From: Flavobacterium buctense
GTDB lineage: Bacteria; Bacteroidota; Bacteroidia; Flavobacteriales; Flavobacteriaceae
Assembly (NCBI RefSeq): GCF_014486695.1
Contig: NZ_JACTAB010000001.1
Span: 248,001 to 312,000 of the forward strand
Direction: 5' to 3'
Length of the DNA stretch: 64,000 nucleotides
In this document: in pieces, positions 24,698 to 33,457 of the stretch
How the letters are laid out: every line of letters begins with the position of its first letter
Position numbering within the stretch: the first letter of the stretch is position 1
Position numbers and translations under genes: made by a program
The notes under the pieces: model-generated
Told to the model about the DNA's origin: nothing
The model's database searches: none
The model's input: only the letters and a program-made list of their open reading frames with translations

Positions 24698-26602
24698 TTA
24701 TAGCGTTTCTTTTAGCCATTTGTAAAACTCACGTTGCCATACTAAAGCATTTTGTGGTTTTAAAACCCAGTGGTTTTCTTCGGGGAAGAGCATGAAACGG
24801 CTTTTGATGCCTCGTAATTGAGCCGCTTGGAAAGCTTCTTGTCCTTGCCCGATAGGCACTCGGTAATCTTTTCCACCTTGGATGATTAAGATAGGTGTGT
24901 TCCATTTGTCGACCATTTTTATTGGATTGAATTTGGTATAGGCTTTTTGGGCATCAGCATTGTCTTTTTCCCAATAAGCGCCGCCGTGGTCCCAGTTGTT
25001 GAAGAAGACTTCTTCGGTGGTGCCGTACATACTCTCTAAATTGAAAACTCCGCAATGCGAAATAAACGTTTTAAAACGGTTGTTATGAATGCCGGCGAGG
25101 TAGAATACTGAATAACCGCCATAGCTCGCTCCAACAGCACCTAAACGCGTTTTATCGACATAACTTTCTTTGGCCACATCATCAATCGCTGAGAGATAGT
25201 CATCCATTACTTGTCCGCCCCAATCTTTAGAGATTTGTTCGTTCCAAGCTTGTCCGTGACCGTACATGCCGCGGCGGTTTGGCGCTACGATTACATAGCC
25301 TTGAGATGCCATTAAGGAGAAGTTCCAACGGAAAGAATACGTTTGGGTTAACGGTGATTGCGGTCCGCCTTGGCAGTATAAAAGCGTTGGGTATTTTTTG
25401 GTTTTGTCAAAATTCGGAGGAAGAATTACCCAAACCAACATTTTCTTACCATCAGTGGTGGTTACATAACGTCTTTCGTATTTGGGTAAGGCCAATTTGG
25501 CGTAAGTCTCGTCGTTGGTTTTGGTGAGTTGTAGCCAAGTTTTTTTCTTGAAGTTGTACGAATAGATTTCGCTGGCGTGGTTCATGTCGGTGCGCGTTAC
25601 GATGATGTTATCGCCTGAGAAACCTACCAAGTCATTCACGTCAAAATCGCCTGAAGTGATTTGTCTCACGGTAACTGCAATTCTAGTTAAACCCGGGAAA
25701 TTGACTTCGAATAAATGTTTGGCTCCGTCAACCGCTGCGGTGAAATATACTTTTTTACCATCGACACTCCAAAGGAAATTATCGACACTGCCGTCCCAAT
25801 TGGCGGTAAGATTCATGTCGATTCCTTTGAAACGAACGATTAAATCGTTTTTATCGGCTTCGTAACCGTCACGTTTCATTTGCAACCATGTTAGGTTTCC
25901 GGTTGGGGAAAACACCGGATTCATATCATAACCTGGATTGTTTTCGGTTAGGTTTTTGGTGGTTTTGGTTTCGAGGTTGTATTCGTATAAATCGGTGTTG
26001 GTAGAAACGGCATAATCGGTTCCCGCTTTCTTTTTGCAAACGTAGATGATGCTTTTGCTATCAGGAGACCAAATGTAATCTTCATCGCCACCGAAAGGTT
26101 TTTGTGGACTATCATAGGGTTCGTTAGGCATAATGTCGATTGGCCTTGCTTTGGTTCCTTTGTTTAAAGCATAAAAAACGTGGTTATGGGTACCGTTGTT
26201 CCAGGTATCCCAATGGCGGTAATCTAAACCATTGTAGACTTGTGCATCGGATTTGCTTAAATCGGAGTGAATGTCTTTTCCTAATACGTTTTCGGTTTTT
26301 ACTTCTTGACTCGAAAGAATATACAAACCATCCGGGGAAACATTTTTGTCTGTCATTATTTCTTTGGTGTCAGCTACTTCCGTTGGTGTTCCGTCGGTTA
26401 CCGGAATGGTGTAGAACTTAGTAGTTGACTTGTTGTCGGCCACTGATGGTGTGGCTACTTTGTAAACGATAGTTTTTCCATCGGTTGAAATTCCTAAAGC
26501 GGTTACTCTTCCTAATTTCCATAGGGTTTCCGGACTAAGGACTTCTTGGGCTGTGGATTGTAAGGCCATAAAACTAATGAGGGTAATAAAAATATTTTTC
26601 AT
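24698..26602 (-). CDS. Secreted S9-family serine peptidase (prolyl oligopeptidase/DPP type)
   Basis: 634 residues with signal peptide (start MKNIFITLISFMALQSTAQ). The N-terminal two-thirds is a WD/Kelch-like beta-propeller (repeated SPDG, SPDSKSIIY, SPTGNLTW). C-terminal alpha/beta-hydrolase: nucleophile Ser in GASYGGYSVF, Asp in GGKDYRVP, His in PEENHWV, in the correct order. It should cleave short peptides in the periplasm or outside. Start codon: three ATGs 11 bp apart occur here; this one follows two overlapping four-codon frames (see findings). Confidence 0.92.
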   Translation of the reverse strand: MKNIFITLISFMALQSTAQEVLSPETLWKLGRVTALGISTDGKTIVYKVATPSVADNKSTTKFYTIPVTDGTPTEVADTKEIMTDKNVSPDGLYILSSQEVKTENVLGKDIHSDLSKSDAQVYNGLDYRHWDTWNNGTHNHVFYALNKGTKARPIDIMPNEPYDSPQKPFGGDEDYIWSPDSKSIIYVCKKKAGTDYAVSTNTDLYEYNLETKTTKNLTENNPGYDMNPVFSPTGNLTWLQMKRDGYEADKNDLIVRFKGIDMNLTANWDGSVDNFLWSVDGKKVYFTAAVDGAKHLFEVNFPGLTRIAVTVRQITSGDFDVNDLVGFSGDNIIVTRTDMNHASEIYSYNFKKKTWLQLTKTNDETYAKLALPKYERRYVTTTDGKKMLVWVILPPNFDKTKKYPTLLYCQGGPQSPLTQTYSFRWNFSLMASQGYVIVAPNRRGMYGHGQAWNEQISKDWGGQVMDDYLSAIDDVAKESYVDKTRLGAVGASYGGYSVFYLAGIHNNRFKTFISHCGVFNLESMYGTTEEVFFNNWDHGGAYWEKDNADAQKAYTKFNPIKMVDKWNTPILIIQGGKDYRVPIGQGQEAFQAAQLRGIKSRFMLFPEENHWVLKPQNALVWQREFYKWLKETL

Positions 26603-26628
26603 TTTGATTTCATTTTGATTTCATTTTG
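26600..26628 (-). repeat. 11-bp tandem repeat making overlapping micro-ORFs before the S9 peptidase
   Basis: Unit (plus strand) CATTTTGATTT, 2.7 copies at 26600-26610, 26611-26621 and 26622-26628. On the minus strand each gives ATGAAATCAAAATGA, a four-codon frame whose stop overlaps the next ATG; the last ATG is the gene's start. Confidence 0.75.
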
Positions 26629-26635
26629 AAGTACG

Positions 26636-26643
26636 TAAAAGTA
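26636..26643 (-). promoter_or_regulatory. -7 element of the S9 peptidase gene
   Basis: TACTTTTA on the minus strand. The predicted start would be close to the first of the three ATGs. Confidence 0.4.
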
Positions 26644-26661
26644 ATGAATTTATAAAATAAA

Positions 26662-26687
26662 AAAAGTCCCGATTACTCGAGACTTTT
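26662..26687 (-). terminator. Terminator of the TonB receptor operon
   Basis: AAAAGTCCCGA, loop TTAC, TCGAGACTTTT (one mismatch); on the minus strand a T run follows. Shares its stem with the terminators at 32729 and 35028. Confidence 0.75.
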
Positions 26688-26708
26688 ATAATTGTATTTT
26701 GGTACTAC

Positions 26709-28013
26709 TTATTGCACTTTTACATTGTCAACTTTCCATTGGGAAGCGCCGGCAGTCGTTGATACATATTTGAAAGCTATGCGTACGTTTGGTTGTCCGA
26801 TGAATGCCGCTAACGATACGTTGCCTGAATCTCTCCAAGTGGTACCGGATGTAGCTAAATTAAACCCGGACAGAGTTGTCCAGGTTGCCGCTGTTGGCGT
26901 ACCCGAACCTGAATAGTTGGTCGATACCAATACTGCAAGAGCTGTTCCGGAGAATGGTCTTACTGTTTGGAAAGTCAAGTTGGCTGATGGCACACTTGTC
27001 AAGTCAATTGATGGTGAAATCAACCAGTCTTCATTGTTTTGAGCACCACTTGAAAAACCATTCATGTTGGCACAATTCCCTGGGTTACCTGCTGAATCTA
27101 ATGACCAAACTTGGTTGCCAATTACACTGAATTTTGTCCAGTTAGGAAAATTGGTTGTGAATGTTTCTTCGAACAATGGTTGCACTCTTGGTCCGTTTAG
27201 CTGAACATCATCCAAAGATCTGATCATGAACTGGAAAGTACTTCCGAATTTAGTTAAAACACCTCTTAGTTTTCCGTTCCCTGAAGGAATAGCTGCGGAA
27301 GCAAAAGTGGCATATTCACTTACTCTAACGATAAGTGTATTTCCTGCAGCATCAACCACATTGTGATTAGTTCCACCACCAATCGTGAATACATCTTCAT
27401 CAAAATAATTTTGGTTTAAAGAAGCGTCCGTAAATTGAACGTTATCTAACTCAATTAACTTATTAATGTTATTGTTATTCAATGTTTGAGCGATGGTTAA
27501 ATGGTTCACCAATTCGTCTTCATTTACTTTAGTACAAGAACGGGTTAAAACACTTTGGTATTCTACCGGAGAAATTCTACCTACTTCATCGTCTGAAGTA
27601 TCCTCTAGTGTGTTACCATTGTACAAAGACCCGATAACTGTTGAATTGTTTTCTTTAACGAAATACCTGTCTTTCATATTTACAAATACTTTTCTTCCCG
27701 GTTCGTATTTTGTATAAAGATTGTAATCATCTACTGAAACACTGAATCCAACGGTTCCATCTACTGAAACAAAAGAAATGGATTTGTAAAAGTTTCCTCC
27801 AACATCACTTGAAGTAACATAAGCTTCAATAATGTCATCGCCTGTATGTTGGGCATAAGACGTTGCCGCTAAATTAGTGAAGTAGCTCACATCTTTGGTG
27901 GCTGTTAAATCTGTACATTCGCCGCTTAAATCAGGATTGTCGTACGATTCATCTACACAACTTGCAAAGGTTGCAAAAAGTGCAATGGTCAAAAGTTTTA
28001 ATAAATTTTTCAT
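26709..28013 (-). CDS. DUF5689 surface lipoprotein with a choice-of-anchor J domain
   Basis: 434 residues. Lipoprotein signal ending ATFASC. Residues about 40-270 match DUF5689 (ATKDVSYFTNLAATS, VTSSDVGGNFYKSI, RKVFVNMKDRY), an OB-like domain seen in Bacteroidota surface proteins. About 275-434 is a jelly-roll of the choice-of-anchor J type (FEETFTTNFPNWTKF, EDWLISPSIDL). Third gene of the TonB receptor operon, 5 bp after the previous gene. Probably a surface-bound partner that captures the receptor's substrate. Confidence 0.82.
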   Translation of the reverse strand: MKNLLKLLTIALFATFASCVDESYDNPDLSGECTDLTATKDVSYFTNLAATSYAQHTGDDIIEAYVTSSDVGGNFYKSISFVSVDGTVGFSVSVDDYNLYTKYEPGRKVFVNMKDRYFVKENNSTVIGSLYNGNTLEDTSDDEVGRISPVEYQSVLTRSCTKVNEDELVNHLTIAQTLNNNNINKLIELDNVQFTDASLNQNYFDEDVFTIGGGTNHNVVDAAGNTLIVRVSEYATFASAAIPSGNGKLRGVLTKFGSTFQFMIRSLDDVQLNGPRVQPLFEETFTTNFPNWTKFSVIGNQVWSLDSAGNPGNCANMNGFSSGAQNNEDWLISPSIDLTSVPSANLTFQTVRPFSGTALAVLVSTNYSGSGTPTAATWTTLSGFNLATSGTTWRDSGNVSLAAFIGQPNVRIAFKYVSTTAGASQWKVDNVKVQ

Positions 28014-28018
28014 AGCTA

Positions 28019-28630
28019 TTAATTGTTTTCGTAAACTTTTACTTTGTCAACTTGGAAAAGACCGTCAAGTGTAGTTCCGTTTCCGGTTACTCTGAAGGCA
28101 ATGTGAATGATTCCGCTGTACGAAGATAAATCAATTTCTCCGGATGGAATATATACGTAACCGTTTGTTGTTTCGTTTGCTACTGTTGCGTCTAAGGCAG
28201 TCCAAGTAGCACCTAATACGTTTGTTCCGTCAAAATCTGTAGAGATCAATACTTCTAATTTATTGGCTGGATTGTCTACAAAGTTTGTTGCTGATGAAAA
28301 TGAAAATACTACATTTTCAGCATTGCCTAAGTCAATGGCAGGTGTGATAGCCCATCCGATATTTGAGGCTTGTCCACTTCCGAAAGTACTAAACTGGATA
28401 TAGCCATCGTCGTTGAATTCTCTTTCTGTCCAAAGTCGCGTTCCGGTTTCTGCATAATTGGTCCAACCCGGGAAGTTGAAATTTCCGTTGAAATTAAAGA
28501 AAGGACTATCAGAAGAAAACCCTTCTGAAAAAATCAACGCTTTAAAAGGGGCAATTTCTGCCTCTTCGGAACAACTCCAAAACATAGTCGAAGCCACTAG
28601 TGTTAAGCATAATTTATATATATTTTTCAT
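28019..28630 (-). CDS. Choice-of-anchor J lipoprotein
   Basis: 203 residues. Lipobox MFWSCS. The mature protein is one jelly-roll domain (FSEGFSSDSPFFNFNGNFN, IGWAITPAIDLGN, ending VDKVKVYEN), the same type as the C-terminal half of the protein encoded next. Second gene of the receptor operon; likely exposed on the outer membrane. Confidence 0.8.
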   Translation of the reverse strand: MKNIYKLCLTLVASTMFWSCSEEAEIAPFKALIFSEGFSSDSPFFNFNGNFNFPGWTNYAETGTRLWTEREFNDDGYIQFSTFGSGQASNIGWAITPAIDLGNAENVVFSFSSATNFVDNPANKLEVLISTDFDGTNVLGATWTALDATVANETTNGYVYIPSGEIDLSSYSGIIHIAFRVTGNGTTLDGLFQVDKVKVYENN

Positions 28631-28641
28631 AGTATATTTTA

Positions 28642-31485
28642 TTAGAAATTAATGTAAAAATTAACAAAATATGTTCTGCCGTAACCGTAGAAATATTTTG
28701 GCCCGAATGATGGCGTTCCGTTTGCATTATCTTCTTGAAACTCTGCAAATGTTGCTTTTCTTGATTGCTCAAAACCACCTGTTTTGTAGATTACATCAAA
28801 TACATTGTTGATTGATGCGAAGAAACCAAAAGTAGAACTGTTCACTCTCCATGATTTTCCTCCTACTAAGTTTACCAAAGTAATTGGGTCAAATTTCTCT
28901 TGTTTCAAAGCAGCGCGAACTGCTTCGTTTGTACCTCCGTCAAACCCTGTACCTGTTGTAGGATCTTCGACCACAAAGTTAGTAGTTCTTAAAATACTTG
29001 AAACATCAATATAAGTGTCTGCTAAATAGTTGACATTAGCTCCAATCCACCAAAATTTAGGATCGCGGTATTCTAGACCAAGAGAGTAAGCTTGTTGCGG
29101 AATTCCCGGCTGTTTGTACCCTTTTAAGTAAGCTCTGCCAAAATCAGTAATTGGATTCGCGTTCGTTTCAGAGGCTTGTCCGTCGTCATTTACTTTTAAG
29201 TTTGGATTTTCATCGTAGGTGTATTGACCGTAAGAAGCCGCACCGTTTACTTTAATCGTAGAAGTCAATTGGTATTCAAAACCAAACTCTCCACCGATGT
29301 TTTTCTTGCTGATTCCGGTTACAATTTCACTAATGAATGAATCGGTATCGGTGTCACCGTCTTCACCTGCATCAAAAAGGCCTTCTCCGTAGTAGAACGA
29401 TATTTCAGTAGCATCTTTTACTTTAGCAAAGAAACCTGTTAATCTTGCTTTGAATTTAGGTGCTTTGATGATATAACTTGCATCTGCACTCATGATGGCT
29501 TCACTTCTTAAATCAGGCGTAATGTTGTTGTTAAGTCTGGCATTTGAAAACGAGTTTCTTAAGTTAGGCGCTTTGGTCATGTAAACTCCGTTGAAGTCTA
29601 ACATTTGGCGACCGGTAAGTTTATAAGTTAAACCTCCTTTGAAACCAAAGTTTTCGAAGATAACTTTTTCACTTTTTCCAAATGAATTGTTGGCATAAAT
29701 ACCATTTCTGTATAATCCTTCTCTCTGGTATTCCGATCTTGCGAAAGATTGAGCCATATAGAAATCGATTGTTTTGTAAGTGAATTTAAACTGTGTAAAT
29801 CCTTCAAAAGTTGTCGCTAACAATTTATAGTTGTAACCATAAGTATCACCTACTCTTACTTGTCTGTTAGGATTGTTCAAATCAGTCTGTGAAGCAGCAC
29901 CTGTAAAGAAAGGATCTATATCTTCAAAATAAGTTCCTCCCAACAAATCCAATAATTTTTGGTAGTTTCTTGAGCTTAGTTTTTTGAAGTTAACTCCCGC
30001 ATTTAAAGTAATGTTGTCGGCAATTTGCGAATTGATGTAAGAGTTTGCACTCCATAATTTATCGGCTGTTCTGTCTTCGTATAAAACGTAGGCACTTTTA
30101 CCGGCTCTATCTTCATCTGTATTAACGCGATAAATATCAGTCCAATCAACTTGCCCATCGTTAACAAAATTATTTCTGGCAATATCGGCACTTGGGTTGT
30201 TATAAGTTGGATTCCCGTTTTCATCTAAAATCGGATTCCCGGAACCATCAAGAGCCGGCACATAATAACTAGGTGAGTTTAAATAGTAACTTGGTAAGTT
30301 TTTATAGTAAGTTGGATCAGGATTGTTGGCCAATTGAAAATCAAGTCTACTGTTTCCAATATGTCCAATTTGATAAGCTACGTTAGTGTTTAAGTTAGTC
30401 TTATCAGATATTTTCCAATAATGACTTAACATATTGATTGGTTCTTCAATCTCTTTTACTCTTGAATTTCTCTTTTCACCGTCTTGCCATCCCCAATATG
30501 AGTTGTATTTAAAATCTTTTAATCGGGTAACCTCATCCGTGTTTGGTGACGTTTTAGCTCTGCTGTTTTGTGCAAAGATGGAAGTAAAGTTTAAACTGTG
30601 TTTGTCATTAAATTTTTTCTCAACACTGGCAAATAAAGAGTTGGCACTATAATTAGTTCCATCAAAGAATCCTTCTTGAGCCCATCGTCTTGAAGCAGAA
30701 ACCACAAAAGCCCATCCTTTGTTGTTCATCCCTGAAGCATGTGTTCCCATGGTTCTCCAACTGTAATTGGTGTTGGTTCCTGAGAAAGATATTCTTGATC
30801 CTTTTCTATAAATTGAAGCTCTGGTGTTAATTTCTTGTGTTCCAAGAATTCCTCCAAAAGTATAATCTGACGGTCCGGAACCCATAGTAAACTCTTGGTT
30901 TCTGGTGGCATCGTTTAATCCACCCCAATTACTCCATTGTGGTCTTCCGTCATAAATTTTATTCATTACAATACCATTAATCATGGTAGTCCCATACTCG
31001 TTATCTAAACCTCTGATTCTGAAACGGGCTTGACCCCAATTAAAAGCTGCAGCTTGTTGAAAAACATCTCTGGAAGCTTGTAATAATCCCGAAGTACTTT
31101 CAGAACCACTGTTGTCATCCCCTAAATCATTTTCGGTAATGGTAACCAAACTCAGCTGTTGTTCTGAGGTAATGTCTTCTTCAAAAACAATAACCCCTAA
31201 ATCAACTACTTTCCCGGTTTCTACTTCAACTACTAATAATTGATCTTTGTAACCGAAACTTTTAATTTGCAGTAATTGACTGCCTTTTTCAACTTCCGTA
31301 AAAACAAAAACACCCGCTCCGTTAGTTAAAGCAGTCAAAGTAGTGTTTTGAATAGAAGCAACGACATTTTGTAATGGTTTCTGTGTTTTAGAATCTACAA
31401 CTTTTCCTGTAATTCCGGTCGTGGTTTGTGCAAAACCAAAAAACACTTGCATCACAAATAAAGTACTAATAACAAGTTTTTTCAT
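28642..31485 (-). CDS. TonB-dependent outer-membrane receptor
   Basis: 947 residues. Signal peptide, then a CarboxypepD_reg-like domain (ITGKVVDSKTQKPLQNVVAS, about 25-105), a plug with FRIRGLDNEYGTTMINGIVM, and a large beta-barrel ending YFVNFYINF, with the terminal Phe needed for outer-membrane insertion. The neighbours are two surface lipoproteins and, divergently, a secreted endonuclease/phosphatase-fold enzyme, so uptake of nucleic acid fragments or another phosphate ester is a reasonable guess. The substrate is not shown by sequence. Confidence 0.9.
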   Translation of the reverse strand: MKKLVISTLFVMQVFFGFAQTTTGITGKVVDSKTQKPLQNVVASIQNTTLTALTNGAGVFVFTEVEKGSQLLQIKSFGYKDQLLVVEVETGKVVDLGVIVFEEDITSEQQLSLVTITENDLGDDNSGSESTSGLLQASRDVFQQAAAFNWGQARFRIRGLDNEYGTTMINGIVMNKIYDGRPQWSNWGGLNDATRNQEFTMGSGPSDYTFGGILGTQEINTRASIYRKGSRISFSGTNTNYSWRTMGTHASGMNNKGWAFVVSASRRWAQEGFFDGTNYSANSLFASVEKKFNDKHSLNFTSIFAQNSRAKTSPNTDEVTRLKDFKYNSYWGWQDGEKRNSRVKEIEEPINMLSHYWKISDKTNLNTNVAYQIGHIGNSRLDFQLANNPDPTYYKNLPSYYLNSPSYYVPALDGSGNPILDENGNPTYNNPSADIARNNFVNDGQVDWTDIYRVNTDEDRAGKSAYVLYEDRTADKLWSANSYINSQIADNITLNAGVNFKKLSSRNYQKLLDLLGGTYFEDIDPFFTGAASQTDLNNPNRQVRVGDTYGYNYKLLATTFEGFTQFKFTYKTIDFYMAQSFARSEYQREGLYRNGIYANNSFGKSEKVIFENFGFKGGLTYKLTGRQMLDFNGVYMTKAPNLRNSFSNARLNNNITPDLRSEAIMSADASYIIKAPKFKARLTGFFAKVKDATEISFYYGEGLFDAGEDGDTDTDSFISEIVTGISKKNIGGEFGFEYQLTSTIKVNGAASYGQYTYDENPNLKVNDDGQASETNANPITDFGRAYLKGYKQPGIPQQAYSLGLEYRDPKFWWIGANVNYLADTYIDVSSILRTTNFVVEDPTTGTGFDGGTNEAVRAALKQEKFDPITLVNLVGGKSWRVNSSTFGFFASINNVFDVIYKTGGFEQSRKATFAEFQEDNANGTPSFGPKYFYGYGRTYFVNFYINF

Positions 31486-31543
31486 AAATAAAAATAAAAT
31501 TAATTTTTCTATAGTTAAGTGTTAATGAAAACTTAACAGCCGA

Positions 31544-31551
31544 CAAATGTA
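31544..31551 (-). promoter_or_regulatory. -7 element of the TonB receptor operon
   Basis: TACATTTG on the minus strand. Predicted start near 31538, leader of about 53 bases. Confidence 0.45.
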
Positions 31552-31571
31552 CATCTTTTAATAATATTATC

Positions 31572-31579
31572 TACTTTTG
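31572..31579 (+). promoter_or_regulatory. -7 element of the secreted endonuclease-like gene
   Basis: TACTTTTG followed by GC, 45 bases before the ATG. It lies 20 bp from the divergent element at 31544, so both genes could share one regulator. Confidence 0.45.
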
Positions 31580-31624
31580 GCCCGAAGTTTGTAAAAAACT
31601 TGATATTAAATTAATATACATTTT

Positions 31625-32725
31625 ATGAGAATTAGAAAACTGATAGCTCTTTTCTTTGTTTTATTCGCAGTTTCTGCGGCAAATGCCCAGACAAAAAAGT
31701 ATAATATACATACGGTTGCGTTTTACAATTTAGAAAATTTATTTGACACCATTAACCAGTCGAATAACGACGAAGAATGGTTGCCTAACGGAGCTCAAAA
31801 CTGGACTTCCAGTAAATACAAGCAAAAACTACACAATTTAGCCCGAGTACTTTCTGAAATCGGAACCGGTGAAAACCCTAATAATGCTCCCACGTTAATT
31901 GGTGGTTGCGAGATTGAAAACAGAGGCGTTTTAGAAGATTTGGTAAAAGAACCACTCCTTATTAATAAAGACTATGGTATTGTACATTTTGATTCTCCTG
32001 ATAAAAGAGGAATTGATGTAGCATTATTGTACCAAAAGAAACACTTTAAACCGACAAGTTTTAAAAATATTCCGTTATTAATTTATCGCAATCAAGAAGG
32101 CAAAGCTGACAAAAAAGACAATGAAGAAGTAACTGACGATAAAGCAGAAGCGGGCAAAGACGACAGAGTTTATACTCGTGACCAACTTTTAGTAACCGGT
32201 TTCCTTGATGGTGAAGAAGTAAGCATCATAGTGAATCACTGGCCATCCCGTTCCGGTGGTGAAAAGAAAAGTTCCCCTTTTCGTGAAGCTGCCGGTAGAT
32301 TGAACCGACAAATTATGGATTCCATTTTCAAAATCAACCCAAATGCAAAAATCATTACCATGGGTGATTTAAACGACGGAACCTACAATAAAAGTGTTAA
32401 AGAAGGTATTGGTGCCAAACGCAAAAAAGAAGAAGTAAAACAATCCGGTATTTACAATCCGTTTGAAGAAATGTTCTACAAAGGAAACTCTTCATTATTT
32501 TACCGCGATGCCGGAGATATTTTTGACCAAATCATGATTTCCGAAGCGTTCATTCAAAAAGACTATTCGTCATACCGTTACTGGAAAGCCGGTATTTATA
32601 ACAAGCCTTATATGATTACCAAAACCGGACAATACAAAGGATATCCGCTCAGACATAGTTTAACCGAAATTGGTTATAGCGACCACTTTCCCGTCTATAT
32701 CTATTTGATTAAAGAAATCAAATAA
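31625..32725 (+). CDS. Secreted endonuclease/exonuclease/phosphatase-fold protein
   Basis: 366 residues. Signal peptide ends SAANAQ. EEP-fold landmarks: VAFYNLENLFDT near 30 (metal-binding Asn/Glu), GCEIENRGVLEDL, VNHWPSRSGG, ITMGDLNDGT and the final SDHFPVYI. This is the DNase I/sphingomyelinase superfamily, hydrolysing phosphodiesters outside the cytoplasm. It is divergent from the TonB receptor operon and probably works with it. Confidence 0.88.
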   Translation: MRIRKLIALFFVLFAVSAANAQTKKYNIHTVAFYNLENLFDTINQSNNDEEWLPNGAQNWTSSKYKQKLHNLARVLSEIGTGENPNNAPTLIGGCEIENRGVLEDLVKEPLLINKDYGIVHFDSPDKRGIDVALLYQKKHFKPTSFKNIPLLIYRNQEGKADKKDNEEVTDDKAEAGKDDRVYTRDQLLVTGFLDGEEVSIIVNHWPSRSGGEKKSSPFREAAGRLNRQIMDSIFKINPNAKIITMGDLNDGTYNKSVKEGIGAKRKKEEVKQSGIYNPFEEMFYKGNSSLFYRDAGDIFDQIMISEAFIQKDYSSYRYWKAGIYNKPYMITKTGQYKGYPLRHSLTEIGYSDHFPVYIYLIKEIK

Positions 32726-32728
32726 TTT

Positions 32729-32757
32729 AAAAGTCCCGATAGTTCGGGACTTTTTTA
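32729..32757 (+). terminator. Terminator after the endonuclease-like gene
   Basis: AAAAGTCCCGA, loop TAGT, TCGGGACTTTTTT. Confidence 0.88.
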
Positions 32758-32785
32758 TTTTATAACTTTACCTAAAATTTAAACC

Positions 32786-33322
32786 ATGACTGTAGCCAAA
32801 CCCTTTAACCTCAACCAATGGATAAACGACAACCGTCATTTGTTAAAACCACCCGTTGGCAACAAAAATTTATACGTTGATTCAGGAGATTATATTGTCA
32901 TGATTGTCGCCGGTCCAAACGCCCGAAAAGACTACCACTACAACGAAACCGAAGAACTATTTTATCAACTCGAAGGCGAAATCACCGTTTACATCCAAGA
33001 AGACGGCGAAAAAAAAGCCATGAAACTCTCCGCAGGCGATATGTTTCTGCTTCCAGCCAAAGTGCCGCACTCACCGTCACGTTCGGAAAATTCTATAGGA
33101 TTAGTCGTGGAAAGAAAAAGAAACGGAAAAGACATCCCAGATGGTTTGCTTTGGTTTTGTGATCACTGCAACCATAAATTGTATGAGGTTTACTTCGAGT
33201 TAAACGATATCGAAAAAGACTTTTTACAACATTTCAATCATTTTTACAATTCCGAAAAGCTGAGAACCTGCGACAAATGTGGTACTGTAATGGACACCGA
33301 CCCCAGATTTACTTCAAAGTAA
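32786..33322 (+). CDS. haaO: 3-hydroxyanthranilate 3,4-dioxygenase
   Basis: 178 residues. Cupin with the iron ligands in YHYNETEELFYQLEGE (His, Glu) and LPAKVPHSP (His). The C-terminus has two Cys pairs, CDHC and CDKC, the rubredoxin-like iron site of the bacterial enzyme. It opens the ring of 3-hydroxyanthranilate in the kynurenine pathway, toward quinolinate/NAD or tryptophan breakdown. The dehydrogenase gene downstream is separated by an interspersed repeat and has its own -7 element. No other kynurenine-pathway gene is in the window. Confidence 0.95.
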   Translation: MTVAKPFNLNQWINDNRHLLKPPVGNKNLYVDSGDYIVMIVAGPNARKDYHYNETEELFYQLEGEITVYIQEDGEKKAMKLSAGDMFLLPAKVPHSPSRSENSIGLVVERKRNGKDIPDGLLWFCDHCNHKLYEVYFELNDIEKDFLQHFNHFYNSEKLRTCDKCGTVMDTDPRFTSK

Positions 33323-33326
33323 TTTT

Positions 33327-33406
33327 TAGGAGCTAATCCGGCTATCCATTATATCTTTTCATGATTAAAAAAATCATAAAAAGGATACCATTCCTATCCG
33401 GGCTAA
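33327..33406 (+). repeat. Interspersed AGGAGC/GGGCTA repeat, copy B
   Basis: AGGAGCTAATCCGGCTATCC at the start, TTATATCTTTTC and AAAAAGGATACC in the middle, CTATCCGGGCTAA at the end. Between haaO and the dehydrogenase gene. Confidence 0.8.
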
Positions 33407-33423
33407 AATTCAAAATAAACGAT

Positions 33424-33431
33424 TACTTTTG
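33424..33431 (+). promoter_or_regulatory. -7 element of the ALDH7-type gene
   Basis: TACTTTTG followed by CAA, 26 bases before the ATG. Confidence 0.45.
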
Positions 33432-33457
33432 CAATCACTAAAACAAATAAACTTATA

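Noticed and set aside
25279-26421. Three plus-strand frames opposite the S9 peptidase gene
   Set aside because: The minus strand encodes a full peptidase with all catalytic motifs; the plus frames have no promoter, no leader and odd composition.
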